Source: Caldithrix sp. (GTDB lineage Bacteria > Calditrichota > Calditrichia > Calditrichales > Calditrichaceae). From it: a DNA stretch of 39,175 bases. This document shows positions 1 through 8,508 of this stretch, piece by piece. The position numbers and the translations under genes were made by a program. Positions within the stretch are counted from its first letter, which is position 1. Every line of letters starts with the position of its first letter. The notes below the pieces were generated by a model. It was not told the origin of the DNA. It saw nothing but the letters and a program-made list of their open reading frames with translations, and did no database searches. The DNA lies in assembly GCA_014730185.1 (NCBI GenBank), contig WJIP01000046.1, forward strand, positions 1 to 39,175. The letters run 5' to 3'.

Positions 1-428
1 CAGGGCTTTCCAAAGATACACGGAAAATTACCACCTTTAATGAACAATTTTCTCTTGAATTTTCGCTTTGATTTTGTCCGCAGCAGCGAAAAGTGTTGTC
101 ACAAAAATGTCTCAGTGGGACAGAAAAATCCCGGAAAAATTTAATGAGATTAATAATATTATTTTGAGTCCATTTCATCAGATTGGCTTAATAATAATAT
201 ATTCAATAACTTAAAAAAATTTTATAAGTATATTTATCGAACCGACAATACTGGTATAATAATTGTATTATAGTTGGCCATAAATTAAAAACAGGAAAAT
301 TTTAGGATTGGAGCACTAAACGGATGATTGATGCAAAGTTACACCAACTATCTCGAGTACTGATTTTTAATTTCGTTAGGACAACATTAATCTATTTATA
401 TTAACTTTTCATTAAATCTGGAGGTATT
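1..428. other. Upstream intergenic region
   Basis: I see no convincing gene here. Frame 3 on the plus strand stays open from the window edge to about position 71 and could be the last 22 codons of an upstream gene, but nothing in it is recognisable. The rest is AT-rich. A TATAAT hexamer at 255-260 could be the -10 element for the cytochrome gene at 429, but there is no good -35 partner. An SD-like GGAGG lies just before the ATG at 429. Confidence 0.4.
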
Positions 429-3047
429 ATGATCAAAAAACTATTACTCATTTCAATTCTGTGCTTATTACCATTTTCGGTTGTTTTGGCGCAGGAAGTT
501 TCCCTCGAACCCTATGGAGTTTCACCGGCTCAAATAAAGGCCGATACGGTTGGCAATGACAACTACGTTGGTATATTGGACCGGGTTTACAGCGGTTTAC
601 TTAATGTTGGTGTTGAAACTGAAATGGTTCTTAAAGGTATGAGCGATATGGCGCTTGTATCTCCAACCTGGACGGTTTTAGAGGCACCTACGAACTCAAT
701 GGCCACAGTTACCACGCAAACAAATGTGGACACCTCCACTCAAATGGCGAAATTCATTCCCGACCTGGCAGGTACTTATGTAATCGAATTTGCAGATCAG
801 GGCGCCAGTGCATCGGTTACTGTAAATGCGGCAACTTATTTAGGTGTTGGCGAAGATGAAGGATGCACCAATGGATTCTGCCACCAGGATCAGGTAACCA
901 ATTGGCGTATGACCGGGCATGCCGATATGCTGAAACGGGGTTTGGATGGAATGGCCAGCTCCCACTACAATGAGTCATGTATCAGTTGTCATACTGTTGG
1001 TTACGATACAATGGCCGTCAATGATGGCTTTGATGATTTTCCATTCGAATTCCCTGCGGAATTAAAAGAGGGAACATATGATTCGTTGAAGAATGAATAT
1101 CCCGAAGCCATGCGCCGCGGAAACATTCAATGCGAATCCTGCCATGGACCGGCCAGTGCCCATGACGGGGCAACGGATGACAATAAAATGGTTGCTTCGC
1201 TGAGTACAAGCGCCTGCGCTACCTGTCATGATGACGATCATTACCATGTATATCCATCGCAATGGAATACAGCAGGGCATTCAAATTTACCACCTTACCC
1301 TGCCGGTAACCGGACAGACTGTGGCGGATGTCATAATGGTGCACAGTTTATACAATTTTCAAAAGGTGAAACCATCACCAAACAACCACCGGTTGATGTT
1401 ACCTGTGCTGTTTGTCATGATCCACATAAAAATACCAATGAATATCAGGTTCGTAACGTTGAAGCAACCTTAGCTAATGGTCAAGTTGTAACAGATGGTG
1501 GTACCGGTAAATTGTGTATGAACTGCCATCAAAATCGTCGTGATGCCGATACGTATACGAATTCACCGCGTGCTCATTATGGGCCGCATTACGCTCCGCA
1601 AGCAGATATGCTGATCGGTACCAATGCCGTCACTTTTGGTAAAAAGTTACCCACATCACCTCATGCACCAGCCACAGAAAATTCTTGTGTGGATTGCCAT
1701 ATGTATGAAAAAGGATCTCATGGTGAGCATGATGAAGACGGCAACCTTAATACAGCCGGTATGCATTCTTTTAGCATGGTCAGCAAAGAAGGTGTGGATA
1801 ATGTTTCTGCCTGTGTGGACTGTCATGGAGACGTAGGCGCCACCTTTGAAGAGAAAAAATTCTTCTTTAATGGTAAGACCGATCACGATGGTGACGGTAC
1901 TGAGGAAGGTTTACAGGCTGAGGTTCATGGATTGATGGATCAATTAGGCGCTATGTTGCCATCCTCCGATCCCCATGCCGATGTGGATTCAACCTGGACC
2001 CGCACCGAACTCAAAGCCGCATTTAACCATCGTTTGGTATATTATGATCACAGCTACGGTATCCATAATCCGGCATATACTGTTTCCCTTCTGAAGGTTA
2101 CAATTCAGGCTCTGGAAAATAACGCAATTGAAGGTGAAGTTGTAGCGATAGATGACATACCCAACGATCAGGGTAAACAGGTTAAAATCATATGGGATAA
2201 ATTTGTTGATGACGGTATTGCAGTTGACCCGGTAGAAAATTATGTCGTAAAACGCTACGATGCTTATGATGATACCTGGACCGGCGTTGGTCAGCATGTC
2301 GCTGACGGCAGTATGCGCTATGCACTGGTTGTACCCACCTTGTTCGATTCTACGGATCAAAGTGATGGTATGACACCATTTATGGTGGAAGCCATAACCG
2401 GTAATGGTAATGTACATCATTCGGAACCGGCTGAGGGGTATTCTGTAGATAACCTCATTCCGCAGGCGCCGGTTAATGTCTCGGCCCTGTTGGCGGATCA
2501 TGATGTCGAATTGTCCTGGGAAGCTGCCGATGATCCCGATATCAACTATTATCAGATTTACCGCGCAACCACCGAAGGATTCGTTCCCGATGAATCCAAT
2601 ATGATTGCCACGACTACCGGTCTGCAATTCACGGACAAATCACTGAGTGATGACACTTATTATTACAAAGTTGTTGCCGTGGATTTCTCAGGCAATATTG
2701 GCGAACCTTCCATGGAAGTAAACGCTAATGTGACAGCGATTGCTGAAAATGCAGCTGTTCCCACGGAGTTTTCTCTGGAACAGAATTATCCAAACCCGTT
2801 CAATCCCACGACAACCATCGATTTCTCATTGCTGAAGGGAGGTAATGTTGCTTTGGTTGTTTACAATTCACTGGGACAGGAAATTCAGACACTTGTGAAT
2901 GAAGAATTGAGCACAGGTCGGTATTCGGTTAATTTCAACGGAAATGGATTGTCTTCAGGTGTGTATTTCTACAGCATCCAAGTTAAAAGTACCAGCGGAT
3001 CAGGCATTCTGTTTCAATCCAAAAATAAGATGATTCTAATTAAATAA
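429..3047 (+). CDS. Secreted multiheme cytochrome c with T9SS sorting domain
   Basis: This is an exported electron-transfer protein of 872 aa. It starts with a signal peptide (charged MIKK, hydrophobic core, cleavage near AQ at 21-22), followed by an Ig-like region (about 30-135). The heme region has eight CXXCH motifs, at residues 184, 235, 263, 298, 326, 363, 420 and 462. It also has one unusual CX4CH (146-152), so up to nine hemes. Extra histidines between motifs could be distal ligands. A fibronectin type III domain follows (about 677-770), then a C-terminal type IX secretion sorting domain (about 783-872) with the NYPNPFNP signature. The layout resembles cytochrome c554-like multiheme proteins of the FCB group. 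The protein is probably delivered to the cell surface for extracellular or periplasmic electron transfer; the redox partner is unknown. It is monocistronic with its own terminator. Confidence 0.9.
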   Translation: MIKKLLLISILCLLPFSVVLAQEVSLEPYGVSPAQIKADTVGNDNYVGILDRVYSGLLNVGVETEMVLKGMSDMALVSPTWTVLEAPTNSMATVTTQTNVDTSTQMAKFIPDLAGTYVIEFADQGASASVTVNAATYLGVGEDEGCTNGFCHQDQVTNWRMTGHADMLKRGLDGMASSHYNESCISCHTVGYDTMAVNDGFDDFPFEFPAELKEGTYDSLKNEYPEAMRRGNIQCESCHGPASAHDGATDDNKMVASLSTSACATCHDDDHYHVYPSQWNTAGHSNLPPYPAGNRTDCGGCHNGAQFIQFSKGETITKQPPVDVTCAVCHDPHKNTNEYQVRNVEATLANGQVVTDGGTGKLCMNCHQNRRDADTYTNSPRAHYGPHYAPQADMLIGTNAVTFGKKLPTSPHAPATENSCVDCHMYEKGSHGEHDEDGNLNTAGMHSFSMVSKEGVDNVSACVDCHGDVGATFEEKKFFFNGKTDHDGDGTEEGLQAEVHGLMDQLGAMLPSSDPHADVDSTWTRTELKAAFNHRLVYYDHSYGIHNPAYTVSLLKVTIQALENNAIEGEVVAIDDIPNDQGKQVKIIWDKFVDDGIAVDPVENYVVKRYDAYDDTWTGVGQHVADGSMRYALVVPTLFDSTDQSDGMTPFMVEAITGNGNVHHSEPAEGYSVDNLIPQAPVNVSALLADHDVELSWEAADDPDINYYQIYRATTEGFVPDESNMIATTTGLQFTDKSLSDDTYYYKVVAVDFSGNIGEPSMEVNANVTAIAENAAVPTEFSLEQNYPNPFNPTTTIDFSLLKGGNVALVVYNSLGQEIQTLVNEELSTGRYSVNFNGNGLSSGVYFYSIQVKSTSGSGILFQSKNKMILIK

Positions 3048-3067
3048 GCTGTATTTGATCCGCAAGA

Positions 3068-3097
3068 GGGGCTCTATTGAATAGAGCCCCTTTTTTT
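3068..3097 (+). terminator. Rho-independent terminator of the cytochrome gene
   Basis: A perfect 10-bp stem (3068-3077 with 3081-3090, loop TGA) is followed by seven T residues. It lies 20 bases after the cytochrome stop. Confidence 0.93.
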
Positions 3098-3282
3098 ATG
3101 TTACGGGCTTAATTTCTCTTCCCATTAAACCCCCTTTATATTAAATTCAAAATCTGGATTATATGGTATGAAATCAAGCCAATTGCTCTCCACCATCTAT
3201 CTGAAATGTATATAATCAGAAACTTGCTTATTGAGATAAGTTATCCTATTTTAAGCCGTTTTTAATGAAAGGGTTTGAGCTC

Positions 3283-4662
3283 ATGGAAATAACAAATGCC
3301 ACTGACTCCTTATTGGTCGATCTGTATGAGTTGACAATGGCTGCCGGATACTTCGAACAGAACTATAATCCGTGGGTTTGTTTTGAATTATTTATAAGAG
3401 ATTTACCACCTAATCGAAATTTTCTAATTGCGGCTGGCCTTGAACAGGTCATAAATTATGTTACACATCTGTCCTTTAATCAAGACCAAATCGAATATTT
3501 ACGCTCCTTGTCAAACTTTAAATACATATCCGATGATTTCTTTCGGTATTTGCATAATTTTAGCTTTAGTGGAAATCTTTACGGTGTTCCGGAAGGTACC
3601 GTTGTTTTTAATGATGAACCGTTAATACAAGTGGAAGCACCTTTGCTTGAAGCACAGATTCTGGAAACATATCTGCTCTCGGCAATAAATTTTCAGACAA
3701 TGGTAGCTTCTAAATCCGCTCGGATTTATCTGGCTGCTACCTCTGATGGTAAAAAACAGCGAGGCGTGATGGAATTTGGCAGTCGCCGGGCTCATGGACC
3801 ACAGGCGGGTGTTTTGGCAGCCCGTGCCTCCTACATTGGCGGATTTATCGGGACATCCAATGTATTGGCTGGGAAGCTTTATCAGATTCCGGTTTATGGA
3901 ACAACCGCTCATTCTTGGACCATGGCCTTTAATGATGAAATTACTGCATTTCAAAGAAATTATGAAATTTACAAGGAGGACACGATCTTTCTTGTTGACA
4001 CCTATGATACCGAAACCGGCATTTTAAACGCTCTGAAAGTGAGTTTAGATTTTAAAGGCATTCGGATTGACAGCGGAAATTTGATTGAAGAAGCTAAAAA
4101 AGCACGACGCATTCTAGATGAACAAGGATTAGATAAGATTATGATATTGTTGAGCGGAGACTTAAATGAATATAAAATTGATGAAATGATTCAGGAGGGG
4201 ACGCCTGTAAATGCCTTTGGGGTGGGTACACAAGTGGCCACTTCTTATGATGCTCCAACCTTACAGGGGGTTTATAAATTGGTGGAATTAACCGATGAGA
4301 AAGGTACGCATTACCGAGCAAAATTCAGTCCCGATAAAATCAGTTATCCTGGGCGAAAACAAGTCTGGCGATTTTTTGATAAAAACTCAATTATGAATCA
4401 TGATTTGATTGCTTTAAACGATGAGGATTTTTCCTCGGAGGCAGAATCACTTATTCAATGTCAGATTGAAAATGGACAGCGTGTTCAAAAACAAGTATCG
4501 CTGGTGAGCATTCAGCAACGCACCAAAAAAAATCTTTCCATGCTCCCGGAGTCCTTAAAACACCTACGGAGTGATCACCCGTATTCCATCAAAGTTTCCA
4601 AAACCCTTAAAACGCTTTTAAATCAATTGCAAAATCAAGTACAAAACATTACACATGATTAA
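3283..4662 (+). CDS. pncB: Nicotinate phosphoribosyltransferase
   Basis: It converts nicotinate and PRPP to nicotinate mononucleotide in the Preiss-Handler route of NAD salvage, in the cytosol. The sequence shows the family N-terminus (TDSLLVDLYELTMAAGYF), the GTTAHSWTMAF core, DTYDT, the GIRIDSGNL segment and the GVGTQ phosphate-binding region. At about 459 aa it has the usual family length. An ATG also exists at 3265. I prefer 3283 because AAAGGG lies at a suitable distance before it and because family proteins begin close to this point. It stands alone between the cytochrome terminator and mtaB. Confidence 0.93.
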   Translation: MEITNATDSLLVDLYELTMAAGYFEQNYNPWVCFELFIRDLPPNRNFLIAAGLEQVINYVTHLSFNQDQIEYLRSLSNFKYISDDFFRYLHNFSFSGNLYGVPEGTVVFNDEPLIQVEAPLLEAQILETYLLSAINFQTMVASKSARIYLAATSDGKKQRGVMEFGSRRAHGPQAGVLAARASYIGGFIGTSNVLAGKLYQIPVYGTTAHSWTMAFNDEITAFQRNYEIYKEDTIFLVDTYDTETGILNALKVSLDFKGIRIDSGNLIEEAKKARRILDEQGLDKIMILLSGDLNEYKIDEMIQEGTPVNAFGVGTQVATSYDAPTLQGVYKLVELTDEKGTHYRAKFSPDKISYPGRKQVWRFFDKNSIMNHDLIALNDEDFSSEAESLIQCQIENGQRVQKQVSLVSIQQRTKKNLSMLPESLKHLRSDHPYSIKVSKTLKTLLNQLQNQVQNITHD

Positions 4663-4740
4663 AAGAGCTGGAAGATACATTGAAATTTTTTCGTTAGATT
4701 TGTTTTGCTGATTAAAAAAATTAAACATTCAACATGAATA

Positions 4741-6042
4741 ATGAAGCATAAAGCAATGCCCAAAGCTTCCTTACATACATTAGGATGCCGTTTGAATCAG
4801 GCCGAAACCGCTATCATTGCCAATAAACTGCAACAACACGGTTTTGAAATTGTAGATTTTGGACAAAAAGCGGATCTGACGGTCATCAATACCTGTACCG
4901 TAACAGAACAAGCCGATGCCAAATGCCGACAGGCTGTAAGAAAAAGTATACGTACAAATCCGGATACTTTTGTTACGGTTATTGGGTGTTATGCTCAGAT
5001 GGATGTACAACGTATTCAGCAGATTAAAGGCGTTGATTTGATAATAGGTAATGAACATAAAATGCAATTGCATGAGCATCTTAATGGTCTGACAAAGTAT
5101 GATCGGCCGCAGGTGATTCATACATCAAAAATTTCAAGGGATACGTTTACCATAGATACCGTCGGTTTATTTGATGCCCACACCCGTGCTAATCTTAAAG
5201 TACAAGACGGTTGTAATTTTGTTTGTTCATTTTGTATTATTGCTACGGCACGGGGACCGGCAAGAAGCCGTAGTTTTGACGATATTATTCGTGAAGCTTA
5301 CGCCTTACGCGATATGGGTTTTAAAGAGATTGTACTTACGGGCGTCAATATTGGTACATATCAGGAAAAAAATTACGGATTTATGGATATCTTGAAAGCA
5401 CTTGAAAAAATAGATGGTATCCATCGAATACGTATCAGTTCCATAGAGCCAACTACGGTATCCTACGAAATACTGGATTATATCGCTGAATCCCGTAAAA
5501 TTTGCAAGCATCTGCACATTCCGGTACAAAGTGGTGATGATCGAATTCTGGAATCTATGCGCCGTAAACACGATAGTCATTTTTTCAGCGATATTATTCA
5601 GTATGCCTATAAAAATATTCCGGATGTAGGTATCGGTACGGATGTTATGGTTGGATATCCCGGAGAGGATGATGCGGCTTTCAGCAATACAAAAAAATTG
5701 CTTGCTGATCTGCCAATTGCTTATTATCATGTATTCACTTATTCCGATCGAAAGAGAACACGATCCTATAAAATGAGACCAAAGGTCGATCATAATGTTA
5801 AGAAACACCGTAATCGTATTATGATCGAACAGGGTAATCGACAAAAACATACATTCTACCAAAAATCTATAGGCAGCCAAATGGATGTGCTTTTCGAGCA
5901 GAATGCTGAAGGTTATTGGCATGGATTGAGCGATAACTACATTCGGGTTGCTGCGGAAGGTGATAATACATTAAAAAATGAAATTAAAAAAGTGCATATC
6001 ACTCGAATGTATGGTGAACGACTGGTAGGAGATCTGCTTTGA
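4741..6042 (+). CDS. mtaB: tRNA t6A37 methylthiotransferase MtaB
   Basis: This radical-SAM enzyme adds a methylthio group to t6A at position 37 of ANN-decoding tRNAs. The N-terminal UPF0004 domain carries the auxiliary cluster cysteines C16, C52 and C83. The radical-SAM CX3CX2C is at C158, C162 and C165. The TLGCRLNQ start and the CNFVCSFCIIATARGPARSR segment are typical of MtaB rather than MiaB or RimO. A short TRAM-like tail follows. The length (433 aa) is normal. The start could also be the ATG at 4756; neither has a strong SD. The stop overlaps the TTG start of miaB, so the two tRNA-modifying enzymes are probably translationally coupled. Confidence 0.92.
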   Translation: MKHKAMPKASLHTLGCRLNQAETAIIANKLQQHGFEIVDFGQKADLTVINTCTVTEQADAKCRQAVRKSIRTNPDTFVTVIGCYAQMDVQRIQQIKGVDLIIGNEHKMQLHEHLNGLTKYDRPQVIHTSKISRDTFTIDTVGLFDAHTRANLKVQDGCNFVCSFCIIATARGPARSRSFDDIIREAYALRDMGFKEIVLTGVNIGTYQEKNYGFMDILKALEKIDGIHRIRISSIEPTTVSYEILDYIAESRKICKHLHIPVQSGDDRILESMRRKHDSHFFSDIIQYAYKNIPDVGIGTDVMVGYPGEDDAAFSNTKKLLADLPIAYYHVFTYSDRKRTRSYKMRPKVDHNVKKHRNRIMIEQGNRQKHTFYQKSIGSQMDVLFEQNAEGYWHGLSDNYIRVAAEGDNTLKNEIKKVHITRMYGERLVGDLL

Positions 6043-7340
6043 GAAAGGTTTACATAGAAACATATGGTTGCCAAATGAATGAGTATGATACGGAAATTGT
6101 CAAAACCATATTAAAACAAAATAACTATGACTTGACCGAGCAACCGGAAGAAGCACAGATTTTATTCTTGAACACATGTTCAGTGCGGGAAAATGCGCAT
6201 CAAAAGGTGTACCAACGTATCAACACACTAAAACAATTACGTAAAAAGGAAAAAAAGCGCGTAATGGGTGTATTGGGATGTATGGCTCAAAATTTACGTG
6301 ATGAATTATTGGATGAGAAAGTTGGTGTTGATTTGGTAGCCGGCCCGGACAGTTATAAAAAACTACCGGCCATGCTCGAGAGTGTGGTGCAAGATGATGC
6401 CCGGCAATATGCTCTTTCACTGTCAGAATACGAAACATATAGCGATATTTTTCCGGTAAGGGAAGAGGGTGTTAATTCCTGGATTGCTGTTATGCGGGGC
6501 TGTGATAATTTTTGTACTTTCTGTGTTGTCCCGTATACCAGGGGTCGGGAACGTAGTCGTGATCCATTGAACGTAGTAGACGAAGTTAAACGACTGACAG
6601 ATCAGGGTTTTAAGCAGATTACGCTTTTGGGACAAAATGTTAATTCATATCAATACGGAACGTCTGATTTTGCGGATCTTATAAACGAAGTAAGTAAGGT
6701 TGATGGTATCGAACGAATTCGTTTCACATCACCACATCCCAAAGATTTCCCCCAAAAATTAATCGAAACGGTAGCCAATAATCCCAAAGCATGCAGACAT
6801 ATTCATCTTCCTCTGCAGGCAGGAAACACGCGCATTTTGGATATGATGAACCGTACATATACCAAGGAAGATTTTCTGCATCTTGTTGACTATATGAAAG
6901 AACGCATACCTGACCTGGCCTTAACAACCGATATTATTGTTGGATTTCCAACGGAAACCGAATCGGAATATCAGGACACCCTTGATGTTATACGCACTGT
7001 TGAATTTGATTCCGCCTTTATGTTCAAATACTCCGAACGTAAGCAAACCATAGCTTCACGTAAATACCCGGATGATGTGAGTGAAGAGGAAAAAACATCA
7101 CGCATCACCCGATTAGTAGAATTACAGCGGAACATCTCATTAAAGCGCAATCAGCAACACATTGGGAAAGTGTTTTCTGTTTTAATTGAAGGCAAAGCTA
7201 AAAAAGACGGTCAATTGATGGGGCGCAATGACGGTAATAAGATTGTCGTATTTGCGGACACGGGTCAAAAGATCGGTGAATTTATTAATATAAAGATTAC
7301 CACAGCATCGACCAATACATTAATCGGCGAAGTCGTATAA
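6039..7340 (+). CDS. miaB: tRNA i6A37 methylthiotransferase MiaB
   Basis: It makes ms2i6A at position 37 of UNN-decoding tRNAs by radical-SAM chemistry. UPF0004-domain cysteines are C11, C47 and C81, and the radical-SAM triad is C155, C159 and C162 (CDNFCTFC). The YGCQMNEYDTE and RGRERSR motifs identify MiaB. The C-terminal part holds a TRAM domain. The start is TTG, overlapping the mtaB stop as TTGA, with AGGAG at 6027-6031. No ATG lies near the conserved N-terminus, so the TTG start is well supported. Confidence 0.94.
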   Translation: MRKVYIETYGCQMNEYDTEIVKTILKQNNYDLTEQPEEAQILFLNTCSVRENAHQKVYQRINTLKQLRKKEKKRVMGVLGCMAQNLRDELLDEKVGVDLVAGPDSYKKLPAMLESVVQDDARQYALSLSEYETYSDIFPVREEGVNSWIAVMRGCDNFCTFCVVPYTRGRERSRDPLNVVDEVKRLTDQGFKQITLLGQNVNSYQYGTSDFADLINEVSKVDGIERIRFTSPHPKDFPQKLIETVANNPKACRHIHLPLQAGNTRILDMMNRTYTKEDFLHLVDYMKERIPDLALTTDIIVGFPTETESEYQDTLDVIRTVEFDSAFMFKYSERKQTIASRKYPDDVSEEEKTSRITRLVELQRNISLKRNQQHIGKVFSVLIEGKAKKDGQLMGRNDGNKIVVFADTGQKIGEFINIKITTASTNTLIGEVV

Positions 7341-7356
7341 CAGATTAGTAGAGTTT

Positions 7357-7370
7357 CTATAGGCCTATAG
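7357..7370. repeat. 14-bp perfect palindrome in the miaB/MBL gap
   Basis: CTATAGGCCTATAG is its own reverse complement. A third CTATAG half-site occurs nearby, around 7398. It lies in the 170-bp gap before the MBL-fold gene and has no U-tract, so it looks more like an operator or dyad than a terminator. Function unknown. Confidence 0.5.
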
Positions 7371-7510
7371 GTGTTTCTTTAAAGCATGTGGAAGCACTAT
7401 AGACTTATGCCAGCAGCGCTTTTTCTCTTCAAAAGGAATTTCCATTCCAGACCTGGATGTCTTAAGTAAAGCTTTAAATTGTTTACACCGTTGCATAAGA
7501 TGGGAGTATC

Positions 7511-8479
7511 GTGTTTCATTTTGACCGGGATATTGTTATTGGTGATATACAATTATGGCTTGATGCCAGGCGTGTAAAGCCATTTGGGTTTATATCGCAT
7601 GCCCATGCCGATCATATAGCCCGCCACAAGGAAATCCTTTGTTCACCACCCACTGCAGAATTTTTAAAAAAGAGATTAAAAAAATCGAATGTTAAAAAAA
7701 TCCCCTACGGACAAATATTTACGATGAAGGATGTAAAATTATCATTACATCCCGCCGGGCATATTTTAGGATCAGCTCAAATTTTGGTACGAAAAAACGA
7801 ACAGTCCTTACTTTACACCGGCGATTTCCGCACTGGGGCATCCCGAACGGTTGAGGATTTCGAAACGGTTGAAGCGGATCAGGTTATTCTGGAGACCACC
7901 TTCGGAAGACCTAAATATGTAATGCCGCCGCGGGAAGATATTGAAGCACGTTTAATCGATCGGTGTAAGGAAAAATTGGCCAAAGGCACAACACCAGTTG
8001 TTTTCGCATATGCTTTGGGCAAAGGGCAGGAAGCACTTAAAATTCTTACCGATGCAGGGTTGCCTGTGGCGGTTGAATATAATATTTATCGTTATATAGA
8101 TATATATAGACGATTCGGTGTACAATTTAAGACATACCGTAAATTTAAACGAAGCGAATATAGAGATCATGTATTACTATTACCGCCCGGATTCCGGCAT
8201 CAACGTTTTATAAGAAATTTGCCTGAAAAATATACGATATTTTTATCGGGTTGGGGAATGGATAATAGTAGTAAATTTCGCTTCCAGGTTGATGAGGTCA
8301 TGCCGATAAGCGATCACGCCGATTACGAAGAACTGATATCTTATATTGAAAGAATTAAACCGGAAGAAATCTACTGTACTCATGGATTTAGGGATTTTGT
8401 CAGCAGATTAAAAAATGCAGGTTACCGGGCTCATGATTTGCAATCCATGTCCCAGCGTGAACTGCATTTAAAGACGTAA
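7511..8479 (+). CDS. MBL-fold exonuclease-like metallohydrolase
   Basis: This 322-aa metallo-beta-lactamase-fold protein resembles the CPSF/SNM1-like and ligase-associated exonuclease group. The metal-binding HAHADH is at residues 30-35. Further ligand positions are visible in HPAGHILGSAQ, YTGDFRTG and SDHADY, with a final histidine in YCTHGFRDF. These fit a nucleic-acid phosphodiesterase. The start is GTG with GGGAG upstream. The related ligase-associated exonucleases sit beside an ATP-dependent DNA ligase, but none is present here, so substrate and role (DNA repair or RNA processing) remain open. The next gene starts 29 bp downstream and may be co-transcribed. Confidence 0.8.
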   Translation: MFHFDRDIVIGDIQLWLDARRVKPFGFISHAHADHIARHKEILCSPPTAEFLKKRLKKSNVKKIPYGQIFTMKDVKLSLHPAGHILGSAQILVRKNEQSLLYTGDFRTGASRTVEDFETVEADQVILETTFGRPKYVMPPREDIEARLIDRCKEKLAKGTTPVVFAYALGKGQEALKILTDAGLPVAVEYNIYRYIDIYRRFGVQFKTYRKFKRSEYRDHVLLLPPGFRHQRFIRNLPEKYTIFLSGWGMDNSSKFRFQVDEVMPISDHADYEELISYIERIKPEEIYCTHGFRDFVSRLKNAGYRAHDLQSMSQRELHLKT

Positions 8480-8508
8480 TACAATTTTGGCTTTAGACGG
8501 GGGAGATC

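Noticed and set aside
1989-2627. Minus-strand frame of 212 codons inside the cytochrome gene
   Set aside because: Antisense shadow of a gene with clear domains; no recognisable protein.
5305-5922. Minus-strand frame of 205 codons inside mtaB
   Set aside because: Antisense to a well-conserved radical-SAM gene; no family features.
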